Positions 24,801-39,900 of a DNA stretch of 64,000 bases are shown piece after piece. Under the pieces are notes generated by a model. It worked only from the letters and a program-made list of their open reading frames with translations. It did not search any database and was not told where the DNA came from. The stretch's first letter is position 1. Every line of letters begins with the position of its first letter. This stretch comes from Ricordea florida. Taxonomy: Eukaryota; Cnidaria; Anthozoa; Corallimorpharia; Ricordeidae. Made by a program: the position numbers and the translations under genes. The DNA lies in the NCBI GenBank assembly GCA_949710005.1, contig OX453277.1, positions 13,058,178 through 13,122,177 of the forward strand. Direction: 5' to 3'.

Positions 24801-27800
24801 CAATTTGGAATTAATTTGCACGAGTGAGTTTTTCAAAAAGCTGAAATTGCACGAGCCGCTTTGGCGAGTGCAATTTCAGCTTTTTTAAAAACTCACAAGT
24901 GCAAATTCCAAATTGAACGATAAAAACCGTATGATTACTTATTAATAATATAGACATGAAAAAATCCGCTTGGAGGAAGTGCCGGAAGATCTCATTGCAG
25001 ACAGGAAGTGAGCATTTGACACGGATTTGACACTTTACTTACTGATTGGCTGATGAAGATCAGCTGATAACACTACGATCTCAAAGCGGTTCGTTCAAAA
25101 ATAAAGAATATCATAATCCAGAATATCGGTGTGTAATTTGCACTGGTGTTACACTTTTTGCACTAGTGTTACATCTGAATTGCACTGCTCTCAACCAATC
25201 AGAATCGAGTAATTTTTTCATTATATTATTATAAGATAAAGAATGATAGTGCGCGCTCTCTCATTGGGTAGTGGTTGTGTCTATATATGAGCCTATGCAA
25301 ACATTAATTTGAAGTCACCTTTAAAGCGGCCGGCAATATAATTTGAGTTATTATTTTACAAAAGAAATATAACGCATCCCTTGTTTGTACAAATTTATAC
25401 GACCTACAGTATGATGCGACAATTCTCGAGCTGGTGCAAACACTCGACCTCGATGTCGTATTTGTACGATTTGCTCTCGAATTCTCCCAAACACACCTTG
25501 GTTTGTAGAAGCCTGTACAAACACAGTGGATAAGTTTCATATCTTTTCTTAACTAAATATACCGGATAATCCATGCTTTTTCATTCGAAATTAAAGCACC
25601 TAATGACTGTTATTTACCCCTTGAAAGTCCAATAATGCTGTACCATTTCATAATAAAGAGCTTTATTAATATCAATAACAAACGTATTGATTTAAACTGA
25701 CTGAGAGATGAATATTGATACACAATATTAATGTCAAATAAAATAAAAAATTAATAAATTAATAAAAAGTTAATGTGGCCAAAAAGTCAGTTGTCAGTAG
25801 TCAAAAGTCGTCGTAGTTTCTGTTATGAAGAGATCAGTTGCAACTTTACTAGTGTATTTTTGGCCGTATCTCTTTGATTAAGTTGCTACATTTTCAAGCA
25901 ATTTTTGTTTTCACAAGGTGGTACGAATACGACACTGAAGTACTGAGCTGTCAAAAGAATCGCCTTGTTCCAGCGTCCACATCTCATAGAAAGGATTTGA
26001 TTGACAAGATTGACAATTTAAGGGCAGGTGGAACCAGCGAACTCAAGTAAGATTTCCAGAGTTGTGTAATGTAGGAACTTAGATTAGTAGGGAGGTAGTG
26101 TCGTACACTTTACCACGCCCAAGGATACTGTACCTAAGAAACAAAAGAGTGACGCCAATTATTTCATCCCTTGCAATGAGATGTAATCAGGAATGCATCA
26201 GGCAGACAAAACGTCAGTTTGGTGTCAGCTCTGAAAGGAACACCAGAAAGCAGCGTTTCTTTCCAAAAAAATTGCCTCAGCCATTGGGTGGGATAATTTT
26301 TGAATTGTCACTACTAACGGTCGCTACTATCAAAGACATTGCTAAGAAGCTTGCAACGTCAATTGCGCCCACGCTCCATTGAACTGCGACGTTGGCGGGT
26401 TATTACCCGACGCTTATCTACACCTTGTAGTCAAGCAACACCGTTCATCGCGGGTATGTAAAAGAAGCTTCACAGCCTTGTCCGATCACCACTGAAGAGG
26501 ACACTAGACAGAAGTGTCGAAACGTCGGGTCTGTGAATTGTAACTTTTTTAAGCTACATTCAGTATCTCAAACAAGCGTAGTGTCTGTGTCTTTTGTCCA
26601 GTTGTTCTCTGTGGTATGTAATTTTTGTAACTTCAAAGTAAACCATTTTCCTCTCCCAAATATATTTCTCCTTTTTGTGTTGCGGGCTTTATTTTTTGTG
26701 GGACTGGAAGGTGTGTGTGTTTGTGTTTGTGTGTGTGTGCAGGGCTGCAAATAGGGACTTTAAGCAGCGAGAACGGCAACGGCGACGGCGACGGGAGAGG
26801 CCTCCGGGAAAACCCAAATCTCATAATGCGCATGTCTGGCGGAAAATATCTTGCCGTTGCCGTCACGTCGGAACGTGAATAAAGGCAATCTCCGGTTGTG
26901 TGAAAACGTGAGTACTAAAATCCTATTTTCTTTGCTATTTTGTCGTAAGTAATGACATTTAAGCAATGAGTGACTACTGAAAAGTCTAAATATACTTTAT
27001 AATCATTTTTTATCAGAAACGTTTGTCCCCTTTGTAAAGGGGAAAGCGCAACTGAAGACCAAAGCAAAGCAAATTAAGCTCTTTGTTTGAAAATGAAATT
27101 ACCCGTAGAGAATTTTTCTCGTTTGTTTGGCCTAGCTACATAACTGAAGTTATTTGAAGTAAGCAGTCATGAATTGATTAAAATGATTTGAGTTCAAAGC
27201 CAGAACCTTTCTGTCGCTGTCTAGACCAAGTTCCAAGGTGATAACAGCGTCGCTTGGCCCATTTTATTTTCAGCTAACTTGCAATCGCGGGAATTAAATA
27301 CACTGAAGCGTCTTTGAAAAATTTCTGATCAAACTTTATAATGTGTGCTACGAATACATGTTACATTTGACAACAGACCTGATCTAAAAATTGAACTTCG
27401 ATAATTCACCTGTCAGAACTCTTGTGTTGTTGTTTGTGAACTTTATATTTCGCTGTTTTATTTATTTCGTGTATGTGTAGATGTGATTGAAATAAGGACC
27501 TAAGGAATTCTCAGTTCTCTGATCCACGTTGTTTTGCTAAATTTCAACTCCTCTACTTGTCGGGCGAACTTATCTGGTTAACTGGCGTGCCATGACTGCC
27601 GTCCCAGTTTTGCGGTATCGTGCTTAACTGCTTTAAAGCTCGCGCCACGACCGCGTTCTCTCCCCAGTCTTTTCGCTGTTCCGACGTCACCGTTCCCGTT
27701 CCGGTTCTCGTTGCTTAAAGTCCCCAATAACTAACGGGCAGGCGCCGGTCACGTTGTCCGGTCAAACATGTTTGTGCTCGGACACTAGCCGTTTTTGGTC

Positions 27801-30507
27801 GGTCAAATTTTAGCAGTCGTAACCCTTGCGATAGTGAACCCAGATTGCATAGCAATCCTTTTATAACTAAAAAACAACTGAGTCCAAGTCGGTTCGGCAA
27901 ATATAAAAACACGTTACTAATTTTACTACTCTTTATTGCAGAAGGAGCCTCGCATTCAGTACGTGGAACGGTTACGCAAGATACAACCGAAATTGTCCGT
28001 TTTACTTTACAATTGACAAAATCACTTTCAATTAAATATCACACTTTAGCAATCACCACATCATTTCTACAACTGAACTTTAAGTAAAATGCGCAGAACA
28101 TATGAAAGCCGAAGGGTTCAATCGATCTTGATTTGAAAAAAGAAGCTAACTAAAATGTAAACATATACAGGAAACACTTGATTTTAATTCACATTGTCTT
28201 AGGGTTTCGAAATTCGAAAAAACTGTATGCAATTGAATTGTGTGTGATGCATCTTATTCCAAGTACAGTTGTTGTGCTCGCTGTCTTCCTTCCTTTAATA
28301 ATTTAATTAATAAAGTCAAACTTATTCTTATTATTGTCAAATAGTTAAAAATTAGAATTTCTCTGAATGAGCCGGCAATCCAAGGATTTGTCCAGTCAAT
28401 ACCCAATTTTGACCGGCCGTTATTTGCAGCCCTGTGTGTGTGTGTGTGTGTGGCGGGGTTGGGAGGGTTAAATGGGGAAATCCTCTATTTTTGCTCAAGC
28501 TTAACTCGGTCAACTTACGAACGGGAATCACTGAAGCTGTCCCAAACGGTTTGTCCAGGACTGCAGAGCTATTTCATCCACTCAGGTATTTACCTTGTTC
28601 TGTTTTCGCAGGAAGGCGTTTAGCAGCGCCTTTCAGATTCTCGAGGGTCGCGGCAGAACAGGCTGTCAGAGTATTATCGTGTTTGCCACCGATGGAACGG
28701 ACAATGATGGGGATCCGGTTCGGTGTGGTCCTGGGTACTACACACGGAGTGGGTATGTTCCTGGACAGATTTGCAAGTATGACTGGAATGACGTGTGGGA
28801 TGAGGTACTGGCCAGGAACAGATACATGAGTCCAAGGGTGAGTGAGAATGGTTGAGACAAATCAGCACTGGCGCAATGAAGTACTGTTCAGTGGCTTGCG
28901 TGGTAACACTATATCGCTTTAGCCTCAGGTGAAAATTTAGAAGGGTGTTCAAGTAACAATGAGCGAGAGTGACCGACACTTAACGCGAAAAATAGCAAAC
29001 CAAACAGCAGTGCATGGAAGTATGGCCCGGCCGATAAACGGCGCTTTATGCCTTTTCTATTCAACAGAAAAAAGTTGTAAGCACACTGACTGGTAAGGTT
29101 AACGTTACCACAAGATAAATAAGTGTGCTGTAGCTTTACAAAGAATGGCCACACTGGATGGTTTTATCTACGGATGGATAAAATGTTCGAACCACAGTGT
29201 AAAGTAAAACAAACGGTACAACATTGCAGTACCGTTCAGTAGCTTTCCAAAGATTGGTTACACTACATGGTTTGAGCCACAGATGAAAACCTTCGAAACC
29301 CACTGCATGTTAAAACAAACAGCACAGCACTTCAGTACTGTTTTGCAGCTTTCCAAGAATCGTCACACTGCATTGTCTGATCCGTGACAGAGGAAAACGT
29401 TGGAGCCGCCCCGTTTAATATAGTTATGTTATTCAGTTTTCAGGAGAATGGCCACCCTGCCTGGGTTCAAAGGTTAAAGATAATGAAAATTACAGCACAG
29501 TAATTAATTTGCTAGTTTTCCAAAGAATCGTGACCTTTTAAAAACGTGGTTTTATTTATCAAATGAAAAACGTACAACCACTCTGTATAGTTAACAGCCA
29601 TGAATTACAGTGTAGTGCTGTTCAGCAACTTAGCAACTTTCTGTGACAATCTCTGATCTCGGCTATAGTGTCTAACGTTTCCGTTTTCCTCTCCAGACTC
29701 GAATATTCTCGTACTTAACTTCGGGCGATGGTGAAGAATTTCCGGGTAAGCTCGCCTGTGACAACCAAGGTTACATGAAGAAGTTGACCAGCGAGGAAAA
29801 TATAATTTCGCAGATGCAGGATTATTACAGTTTCTTAGCGTCCAATACAATCAGTGTTAGTAACGTCACGTGGACATCGCCTTACCTGGACGCGTCGGGT
29901 CTGGGACTCATGGTAACCGTTGCTATGCCAGCCATCAGCAAAGTGACTAATAAGTAAGTGAATATGAAGACGCGCGCTGTTAAGTCTTCTCGGGATCGCT
30001 CGTGCCATAGAATAGCATCACAAATAAGTATTTTTTGCAGTCTTTTCGTTTGGTTTTTCCTACACCAACATTCTGGTTTCTTTCGTGGCTCCAGTTGGAT
30101 GGGGAATGTCATGTTAAAAGTTTAAGGGACTGGTTTACAAACTATTGTGGGGGTCGTTTATAAAGAAATTGGTGCTGCGTCGGTGGGGAATTGAAACACA
30201 AGAAATTGGGATAATCAAATAAGTTGATAAGTAATGGTAATAGGACTGAGTGGAGTCCAATTCGGTCTGTAATCATACGAGTGATTAACAAAATCGGACG
30301 ACCGCGTAGCGGGAGTCCGATTTGTTTAATCACGAGTATGATTGCAGACCGAATTGGACGACACGAAGTCTTATTACCAATTAATCATAACTTTAACAAA
30401 ATTTTTTATATATAAACTTATTTTTTTCTTAATCAAAACACGTGAAATTCCAAGATTTGTTTTGCTAGCAGTGAAAAAAAAAAGCCATTTAAGCGCGCGC
30501 GTGATGG

Positions 30508-30542
<35 letters not shown>

Positions 30543-30903
30543 TGTCCAATTTAACTGTCCTATTAAGGCTGAAATCAGGGCAGTTGATAGCCAATCAGAT
30601 TTGAGAATTTTGTTATAGTTATGATAAGTAATGGTAATAGGACTGAGTGGAGTCCAATTCGGTCTGTAATCATACGAGTGATTGACAAAATCGGACGAAC
30701 GCGTAGCGGGAGTCCGATTTGTTTAATCACGAGGATGATTGCAGACCGAATTGGAGGACACAAAGTCTTATTACCAATTAATCATAACTTTAACAAAATT
30801 TGTGACACACAAACTTCTTTTTTTAAAATCAAAACACATGAAATTCCAAGATTTTTTTTTACTAGCAGTGAAAAAAAAAGTCATTCAAGCGCGCGCGTAA
30901 TGG

Positions 30904-30938
<35 letters not shown>

Positions 30939-33900
30939 TGTCCTATTTAACTGTCCTATTAAGGCTGAAATCAGGGCGGTTGATAGCCAATCAGATTTGA
31001 GAATTTTGTTATAGTTATGATTAAGTAAGTTATACCACCGTATAACTTAATTCGTTTGTCAGAGCGAAAGACAAAGGGCTTCGCTCTGACGAAGGGCTGA
31101 AGCTCGAATCGTCAGCATCCCAGTGTTACCTTACGGTGATACAGCTTATTTTATCAATTTGTGTGACTATCCCGTATTCTGCGCTACAGCACACTTTACA
31201 GTTAATACGAAAAATGATTGTGTTTCCAGAACAATTGGTGTTGTTGGAATTGACGCCACCTTAGAAGAAATTGAGAATATCTTGTTGAATGATCAGTGGG
31301 GCTCTGTCTACGCATTTTTGATCAACGAAGGAGGGGAGACGATCTTTCATCCTTTGCTACGACCAAGTACAGAGGTAAGGAAACTAGTGATGTATGCATG
31401 TGAAGTGCGGGGTTAGGTATAGTATTTCTTAAAGCAGTAAACATTTCTAGGGAGCAGAGAGTGTATTGAGAAAAGCCGTATGTTAGTTGTGAGGAATAAT
31501 ATGTTTGTGCAGTGGGGGGTCAGTTATTGTATTGTGGAAAGCGGTGAGGTCTTTGCATTAAGCAGTGTGTTGAATTTAAAGAACAGTTTGTCAGTGTACT
31601 GTTGGGTGCAGTAATTTTTTTTTTTCGGGGCACTGCGTGGGTTTATTGTGGAGAGCAGATGCTGTACTGTGGTAGCAGTATGTTGAATTTTCGGTACACT
31701 GTGTGGGTGTAGTGTGGCAGGCCATGAGTGTTAATTTTGAGGGAAAGTATGGAAGTGTGGTTTGTTGAGTAGTTATTATAGTGTGGAGCTGTACATGTAG
31801 CTGCATTATGTAGAGAAGTAATTTTATTGTGGGAGGTGCTATCTGTACTCTCTTTACCTTCGCGTTCTGCATTCTCTACATGCCATGGCACAGAAGGCTT
31901 CAAAGTGTACCGTGATTAGTGTGATTACTGTTGTTAAGGCGTTGTTCCTTGTCTTCAAGGTCTCGTTGACTTTGTAGAGTTCTGCAGTGTAATATTTCTT
32001 TCAAGTCTTTCAGCTGCAACTGCTGGTCATTGCATGAATAGTACAGACTCGCTGAGGATATGCTAAGATAATGACTGAAATAAAAATGAAAAAAGAATTT
32101 ATTGTGATTCGAATTACCTAAGTAAAACTGGTGATGTGCCACAGGAATCCCACTAATCTAGGGCTTGTGCCAATATTACCAGATATAAAATCGTGCGTGC
32201 TCATTTCAGACAGTGTGCGCTCTTGTCAGGCAATGCCGTTTTATTACAAGGACGTGTCACATTCTGATCACGTCAGGATGTGATAAAGTTGATTTTTGCA
32301 CATTGAACTCATTTTCTGATTGGCCGAAATCGTACAGTGAATTTTCGAAATCAGCGCCTGTGACATCCTAACTGCAGATTATACGATAATCATGTCAAGG
32401 ACACTAAAGGTCACGGGTAATCATATGTCATGTATGACCGCGGTGCATGATTTCTAAGGGTAATCATGTCAAGTTCGCGCGCTTTGTTGTGCTTGGCATC
32501 AGTGAAGAAACAAAAACATGACCTCTAGGTTTGCTTCGTTAAAGAATAAATTACCAGTTCCACTCACTGTCGTCACCATTTTTTTTTCGTTCAATGTATA
32601 ATAAAATAATTATTAGATTCGGCTTCGGCTGATAACCGCTACCTCGACCTTGATTATTCTGGATATCACATAAACCTCATCGAATAATTGTTTAGTAAAG
32701 ATACCATAAACAGCGTCGAAATCGTTGACCCTCGACACTCAAAAAAAGACGCTGTTTTTCGAAGTACTGGTTTCATACTTCCAATAATTTGGCATACTGA
32801 TAGCGGCTTTCCACTGATTTTGTGAGATTCAAAACTTATTGAATTCGGCCAATCACAACGGATCCACGACAGCCAGGAAACCAATCAAAACTGAAAGCAG
32901 ATAAATTTCGTCAGCTTTAGGCTCCACACTAGTCACGATTGGTTTTGTTTTAATTTGTGATTGATCAAAAAAAGAGATGAGATTATAAAGCCGCTCGTGT
33001 GCTGTAAAATTGCATTAAAAACCACTGTATGGCCATCTTATTCTTACCTCCTGAAAGGTCGTACGCGATTTCTCTTCGAACATCGGCAGCTGAACAATGC
33101 TTTCAACACTTTACGGTATTGCTTTCTGGTTAGGACGTATAAAAACGGGTCCACAATGAGGTTGAGCAGGAGAATACTGCACACCAACAGATCGGCTGAA
33201 CTATTACGCCAATTGTAGAAAGCGTTTCCCACAAGGCGCACCTACAAAACAAAATAATAGATCTGTAATTCGTACGAATTTTTGATTAACTATCTTTGTT
33301 GAACCGGGGAGTCTCAGTCGTTGATAGTCGAGTTCCCTCATAGTTAAAAACTACTATGGTTCCACCATTCGGATGCAGGTGGTGGGCAAAAGACTTGTTG
33401 TTAACTTTCACCAAAAACCCATAAGATATCAGCTTGTCCGGATTCAATATTTCCTAAGTACCATATTTGGGAACTGCTTGCGCCAGTCTTTGAGCTTGTT
33501 GACGGTGTCCTCAATGCTTTCGTGGCCCATCGTAAACAACATGCATTTGCAACAACCCCATGATCACCATGTTTTGAGCAGAGGTGGGTATTATATTTCC
33601 CAGTGAGCACGTCTTGCTTCTAAAGCCAGTTTGATTGGTATATTTGGTTTTCTCGACTTTCCAAATATGGCACTTGGTAGATTGAATGTGGGCAAGCTGT
33701 GGTTAAAGACATTCTCATGCAGTTTTATGTTTAAAGTCTTATGGGTTTCCACTTTTACTGATGTTTTGACATCCGGGATGAAGTTCATTGCAAGAGTCAA
33801 ATAAGTTACGTGTCATCAGGTGGTGGTATTTATGTCTCTGTCCAGTATTGTGATTGGTCGTTAAAGTGGTGATGTTATTCTTATACTCAAATGTTTTTGG

Positions 33901-36900
33901 TCAGTTTTTTTTTTCAGTTTCCATTTGCTTTGTTTCTTTCTTTTTGTTGTTGTGACGGACGGATAGGGTGCATCCAATTACAAATGCCGAAAACGTCGTT
34001 TAACAGACGATTGTGCACCGCGCGCCAAGACTCGGTTACCGTGATCAAACGTTTGTAAAGCTATCTGGATCTGCCTGTCTTATGCTTTTCAAACATCTAT
34101 CGTTACACGCTTTTCATGAACCAGCTTAATGCAGACTTTTGTTAGTATCGGCTGAAGAATTACAGTCGCTAAAAAGTAATTACAATGAAACTCTACCCTA
34201 CTGCCAAAAAGGCTCCGCTCCAGTCCTATCTTGTCAGGTGCTGTTTCAGGCTAGGAATACGATTTGAAATATGAAAAAAATTAACAGGCCTTTTTTTTTA
34301 CTGATTTGGTGGAAAAACGCGTTTTATCGTTGTGATCGGCGATTACTTAGCTTTAATTCCTTAATTTCGCTCGCCGTTTTAGTGAACGAACTGTTCTTAA
34401 CGTACTAAAGATTTTACTCGAGTAACATGCATTGCATAGTTTAGACAACATTTATGAGCTACTAGCGCTTGTGTTGTGTTCCTGTTTATGCTTGAAGAGC
34501 GAGCTAGGGAGTAATAACAAATACGAAATACTCTCGGCTACGCCTTAAGCAACTTTAGGTTCAGATCGTTAAGCAGTAATTGCGAAGTATTTTCTTTAGT
34601 AGGTATCTTAAATCAAATAAATTTTATTTTTTGAATACGTTACTACGAAAACATAAAGTTGCGCCACCAAAAGTGCTTTTCACAAATTTTATTCCTTCGT
34701 TAAAGCGTGGTAGAATAATTTTCAGGTTAGTAAGAGTTGCGAGGCAATTTGAATTCCATAAAGGGACTTTTGCCTGCTGAACAGTACCTGCTTTAAATGC
34801 TAAAAGATATTTGATTGATATTAAATGCTGAAGATATTTGATTTGATATTAAATGCTGAAAGATATTTTGCCTGCTGAACAGTACCTGCTTTAAATGCTG
34901 AAAGATATGTCTGTTTTTCGGAAAGTCGCACTTCGCACAAGCTATAACTTTTTAGGAGACAAAATAAAAATTGTTTGGACGGGAAGTGTTTCAGGCACGG
35001 CACTGAGAAGTAGCTAAGTTTATCTCTTCGTAGGATATCTAAGTTTTGGTTCATGTTTAACCTGCTTCTATAGACTTACGGATAATATCGCCATTTCGGT
35101 GAAAGGCACGAGAGAAGCCGCGTTTCTAATTTATACTCTTCACGAAACTGGTTTGTATCCTTTTTAGTTAAGTACTGCAGATATTACGTGTGTAAAGTGA
35201 AGCAGATAAAAAAGTTAAAACATGTCGTGTGTTCTATCTAAGACTGTAACGTCTTTTTCATTTCATGCGGCCACCGCATGCACTGGGAATCACTTCGCTG
35301 AAAAGTACGGAAATCTTCGTCAATAGACATGTACAATACACACACACACAAAAGAAAAAATCTCGCAGCTGTTTTACGTAATCTTGAATCCGAGCCTTGG
35401 GACAAAATTGGATCGCTATATTTCAATGAAGAAGCAAAAAAATATTGAAACTGTCGCAATCCAAAATTGCCCTTAAGCGAGTTATAGCGACTTTATTGTT
35501 AGCAATAGTGAGTATAGAATTAACTGCGAGACTTTGACGGCCATGTTAAAATCAAATATTTATTGAATGGACTTGGTTTCCACCTTATGGCCCTTTTGTT
35601 TAAAGACCTTTCTAGAAAGCTATATTAATAGACATCTTCATTCACGCAAAATGTGCGCGTTTTTAATGAGCACATTTCCGGGGGCGTGGTGAAGCTTTTA
35701 CCGGAGTTTTGTTGCGTAATCCAAACTGAGGCTAGGGTGAACTAAGACCCAAGTGACGCCATCTAATGCACGTTCTAAATTTTCCATCACGTTGAAATAA
35801 AGAAATAGAACGATCAGAACTTTCTTGTCAGTCAGCAACCCGTTACATTGACAGGAAATAATGTTTACACTGTCACTGTGAAGGTGGCAGTTCTTTTTGA
35901 ATTAACAAAATTGATAAGTTTATTGTTTTTCGCTCTTTTTTAATTTCTGTGGCTTTCTAGGTGAAAGCGCCAAAAATATTATACTGTGGGCACAGTATAG
36001 TCATGATTTTATACCGTTGGTCTAGTGAGTAGACCATGCTTGAAATATGGATCATTATTATTCAGCTACTGAAGGTTATTTCAGTTTCATTGTGTTTGTT
36101 TCGTAACATTTTCCTGTCGACTTTTGTACAGTGAAACTGCATTTCACACCGACGAAACGGTTAAAACATCGCCGCGAAAACGAATTAGCAGATGGCGTAT
36201 ATTAAAGTAGTTGTTTTGGTTGCACATCAGTAAACGCTGTTGTGAAACAGATATTGAGCAAATCGAGCAAATTGGATAAAACTTCCACAGTTGCAACTGC
36301 TAAACAAAGGTAATAACGTGGACGAAATCTCAAGTAGGAACGAATGGTAGCGCGGCGGGATTTGAAACGCAGGCTACGTACGAAATCGGAACTGCGCTGT
36401 GAAGTAGAATAAACGGCTCTAATGTACAGTACTGTGCAGAAGCTTCCCAAAAAGTGGTCACATTGTATGGTTTGATCCACAGATTGAAAAGTTAGAATCG
36501 CGGTATGTAGTAATACAGACATTACCACAGAGCAGTACTGTTCACTAGTTTTTCACACTGCGTGGTTTAATTCACAACTAAGAAAGCAAGAGCCACACTC
36601 TGTAGTACACTAACAATACCACAGTAGAATACTGTTAAGAAGCTCTCTTGAGAGATAATTTATGATAAATCGTTGTCTCATATACGTGCATTACTTTTTA
36701 TTAGACTGTGTTTGCCTGGCGTGAAAAAAAGAATTTCTACCAACTTACCGTGAATGGAATCCAACTCGACAGATAAACCACTGAAATTACAACCATCGTT
36801 TTAGAGAACTGTTTTTCTGTTTCTTCTCTGTCAGTGTTTCTGCTGTGTAACTGTCTACTAAGGCTTGCTGCTCCCGAAACAATCGTATTGGTCACTGAAA

Positions 36901-39900
36901 TTCGCCTCTGTCTACTTCGAAATAGCTCGATAATTACAGTTACGTTGCACAAAACGACGACAATGGCGGGAAGTCCACCAAGAACGGCGTAAAACACACA
37001 AAACACACTGTCCGATTTGGTCTGAGGAAACCAGTTAACACTGCAGAAAGAACCGCTTATGTTTTTCACAAAGCTTCCGAAGCGAAAGACGGGAAGAAAA
37101 GAGGCGAAAAGCGAAGCAGCAGTGGCAACAAGTAGTAACACTTTGGCTTTGTTTGCGGTCATAGTTTTGCGGTGAAAAAACGGTTGTGTCACGGCCACGC
37201 AACGGTCTACCGCCATCAGCGCCGCCATAAACGCTGAGCAAAGCGTCGAGAACAAAAATGCAAAACCTTGGAAATCGCACAGTCGTTTTCCGCCGATCCA
37301 CTCGCCATTGATATAACACAACCACGATGGAAACGACAACAAAGTGATCGATACTAGATCGGCGCACGACAAGCCAAGAACGAACACGTTTGGACTTAGG
37401 GGTTGTATTCGCAGAAGTCGAGCTGAAGCGAGAATTGCAAACATGTTGGCAATAATTCCTGTCGTAGACAAGATATACAGGATAACGCCGTCTCGTAATC
37501 GGAGGTCCTCGTACTGGAAAGTTGCAGCCATAACGGTCGATGGTTGTAGTTTCGCGGTACTCTCTTTCCTGGCAGTAGAATATTTATTTGCTCGTCGAGA
37601 CGGAAATGACCTTTCCAGTGCTTCGCTTCCTAGCGAGGATTTTAAAGAAACAATGCCCAGTTAAAGATGATCTCAAAGCTTTTGCTTTTTAATCGGAAGA
37701 AAATATTCGTATCTAATTTTCAATATTAATAACCACTCATGCTTTATAAATCCTGCCAAATTTAGGGCTTCAGTTCGCCTGCTGTTCTTCGCACCATGTT
37801 TCTTGCCGTCCGTTTACTTGTTTATTGCTCCAAACAAAAACAAAAAAATTTAACAAAACTTCGTTGATTACGAGTGTTTTTTTTTTTTAATTTTCCTGCA
37901 TCTTAGTGATGCTAAAAAGATCTTTTTCGTTCATTAAGTAGCAAGATTATTTCTTTTTGTTACTGATGCGTTTGCTGTTAGGTCGCGCTAAGCAACCGTT
38001 TCAGCTGCGAAAAGCTTCGTTTGCATCCTTGTTCTCATTTTTCGTAGCTTCGTATTCGCTAAAGGTCGTAAGAGAGACAAAATAACTCACCTCACAGTGA
38101 TGCCTTGCTGTTCGCTACACTCCGGTTTTTAATGTGCCCAAATTTGTCGACGTTCAAGACACGATTTAACAGACTGAATTAAGAAAAAGAAGCCGGTTTA
38201 AGAGTTTCGACTTGAGAAGGAAAATAAAAAAAAAATAGTTGCAGCCAAGAGAAGAAACTACGACTAAAATAACATAGGAAATTCTTCTAGAAAGTGTAAC
38301 TGCTCATTGCATGAGATACTTCATTGCGTTTTCCGGTTGGGTCATCTCTATTAATGCAATATTGTCGAAAAAAAAGTATTAGTTCGGTTAATGCCTTTTC
38401 ATCTAAGAAAAGCTATTTGTTTATGGTAATGTATAACTTGCCCAGAATGTCGCCTTTGTTGAGTGAGCTCGCGATTGAAAAGCCAAAAAGGGTGTTAAAA
38501 AATGATTGACACAAATCTGCGAAATAAGTCGCGTTTGCCTCAATGAGCCGGTCAGGCTATGTTAAAAGCATTTTTGTTCAAGGTGTGAGCTGTTTAAAAT
38601 TATCGAGCGAATTTGGACGTGTTTATTAAAATACATCTGTACTGAAGACAGGTGCGTGTTACAAATTTACGAACTCCCAACTAAAACAAATCGTTCATAT
38701 ACACATTCCCGTTTAATCCTTGGACGTATATGAGCTGCATGTTTGAAGATGAACTCTTCTGCAAAGAAGTCTGTGAAATAAATTGAAATTTCTCTCAGTA
38801 CGCACCTTTGTGTGTGGAATAAAAAGTGGCTTAAATCAACCATTCTTGATTCTTGGGCGGTTTCTATTTCTGACGTTATCATAAATGAATTTGTGTCTGA
38901 ATTTGCACGACGTTTTTATGCTTTTTCTCTTCCAAATATGCATGTCATTCAATGAAAAAAGAAATCATCAAAATTCAGTTCATAGGACGTTAAGTTCATA
39001 TACTACGGTTTTTCATTGCTGGTTGAGAACAGAAGAACTCTCACAGCCCTGTGCCATAATTTAGATTGAGTCACGTTGCGCAATTCTTATGAAAGCTTTG
39101 CCCGGAAGGCGAATTAAAGAAATATTAATGTCGTTCAGGTGTTCTCAATGGTGTATGAAGTAAAACACATTACTTACACAAGGAGAAAAAGAACATTTAA
39201 GCAGACTTAAACTGAAATTAATCTTGGCTTAAACTTATGTTTACTACATTTAATTAGAGGTTTAAGAACTTAAAAATATGTTTAATTTCACCTTAAACCC
39301 GCCTTAAACACCCTTAAGGCTAAAGCTTAATGTATGTTTAAGTGAGCATTAAATACAACCAAAATATCTTCTGACGTTTACGTTATGTTTAATTAGAAAC
39401 TTAAACACATTCTAAATGTGTGTAAAAGTCATGTTTTAGGGTAATTAAATGATCATAATTATATTGTAATTTTAAAATCTTCACCTTTATCCTTTCGGCC
39501 ATATTCATTTCATAAGCATCTTTTAATTCCCCCACCAAATTTATTCCTTCATAGACACTGGTGTTTTTTATTTGGTCGTTACATGTACAGTGTATATTTC
39601 ATTTGCTGTTGTCTTAGTTGTTGTTGCTTTGCAGCAAACCCACCCAACACTTGCAGTACACTTGTTTGATTATATTAAAAATACCTTTTATTAAGAAAAA
39701 CATTTTTTTTATTCAATTAAGTAAGACCTACATGTCATAAATCTTTACATATGAAAAATGTTTCACAATGTTGTGACTAAAAATATCTAAAAGTACACTG
39801 CTTTTTTGGTAGCATTTTTTACAGTAGAGCCAATTGTCTGCTGTGTGAAAAAAAGGTCTCATTTAAAGTAGCATGAGATCCATTGGCCTAAGAATAAACA

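Noticed and set aside
30224..30950. Pair of similar ORFs with IGR(P/T)RSGSPICLI
   Set aside because: They lie in the two copies of the 397-bp inverted-repeat element and owe their similarity to that duplication.
31123..31229. Upstream extension of the exon at 31230
   Set aside because: The ORF is open, but a TTTCCAG acceptor at 31229 gives the exact phase needed from the exon ending at 29953 and restores the family motif NKTIGVVGID.
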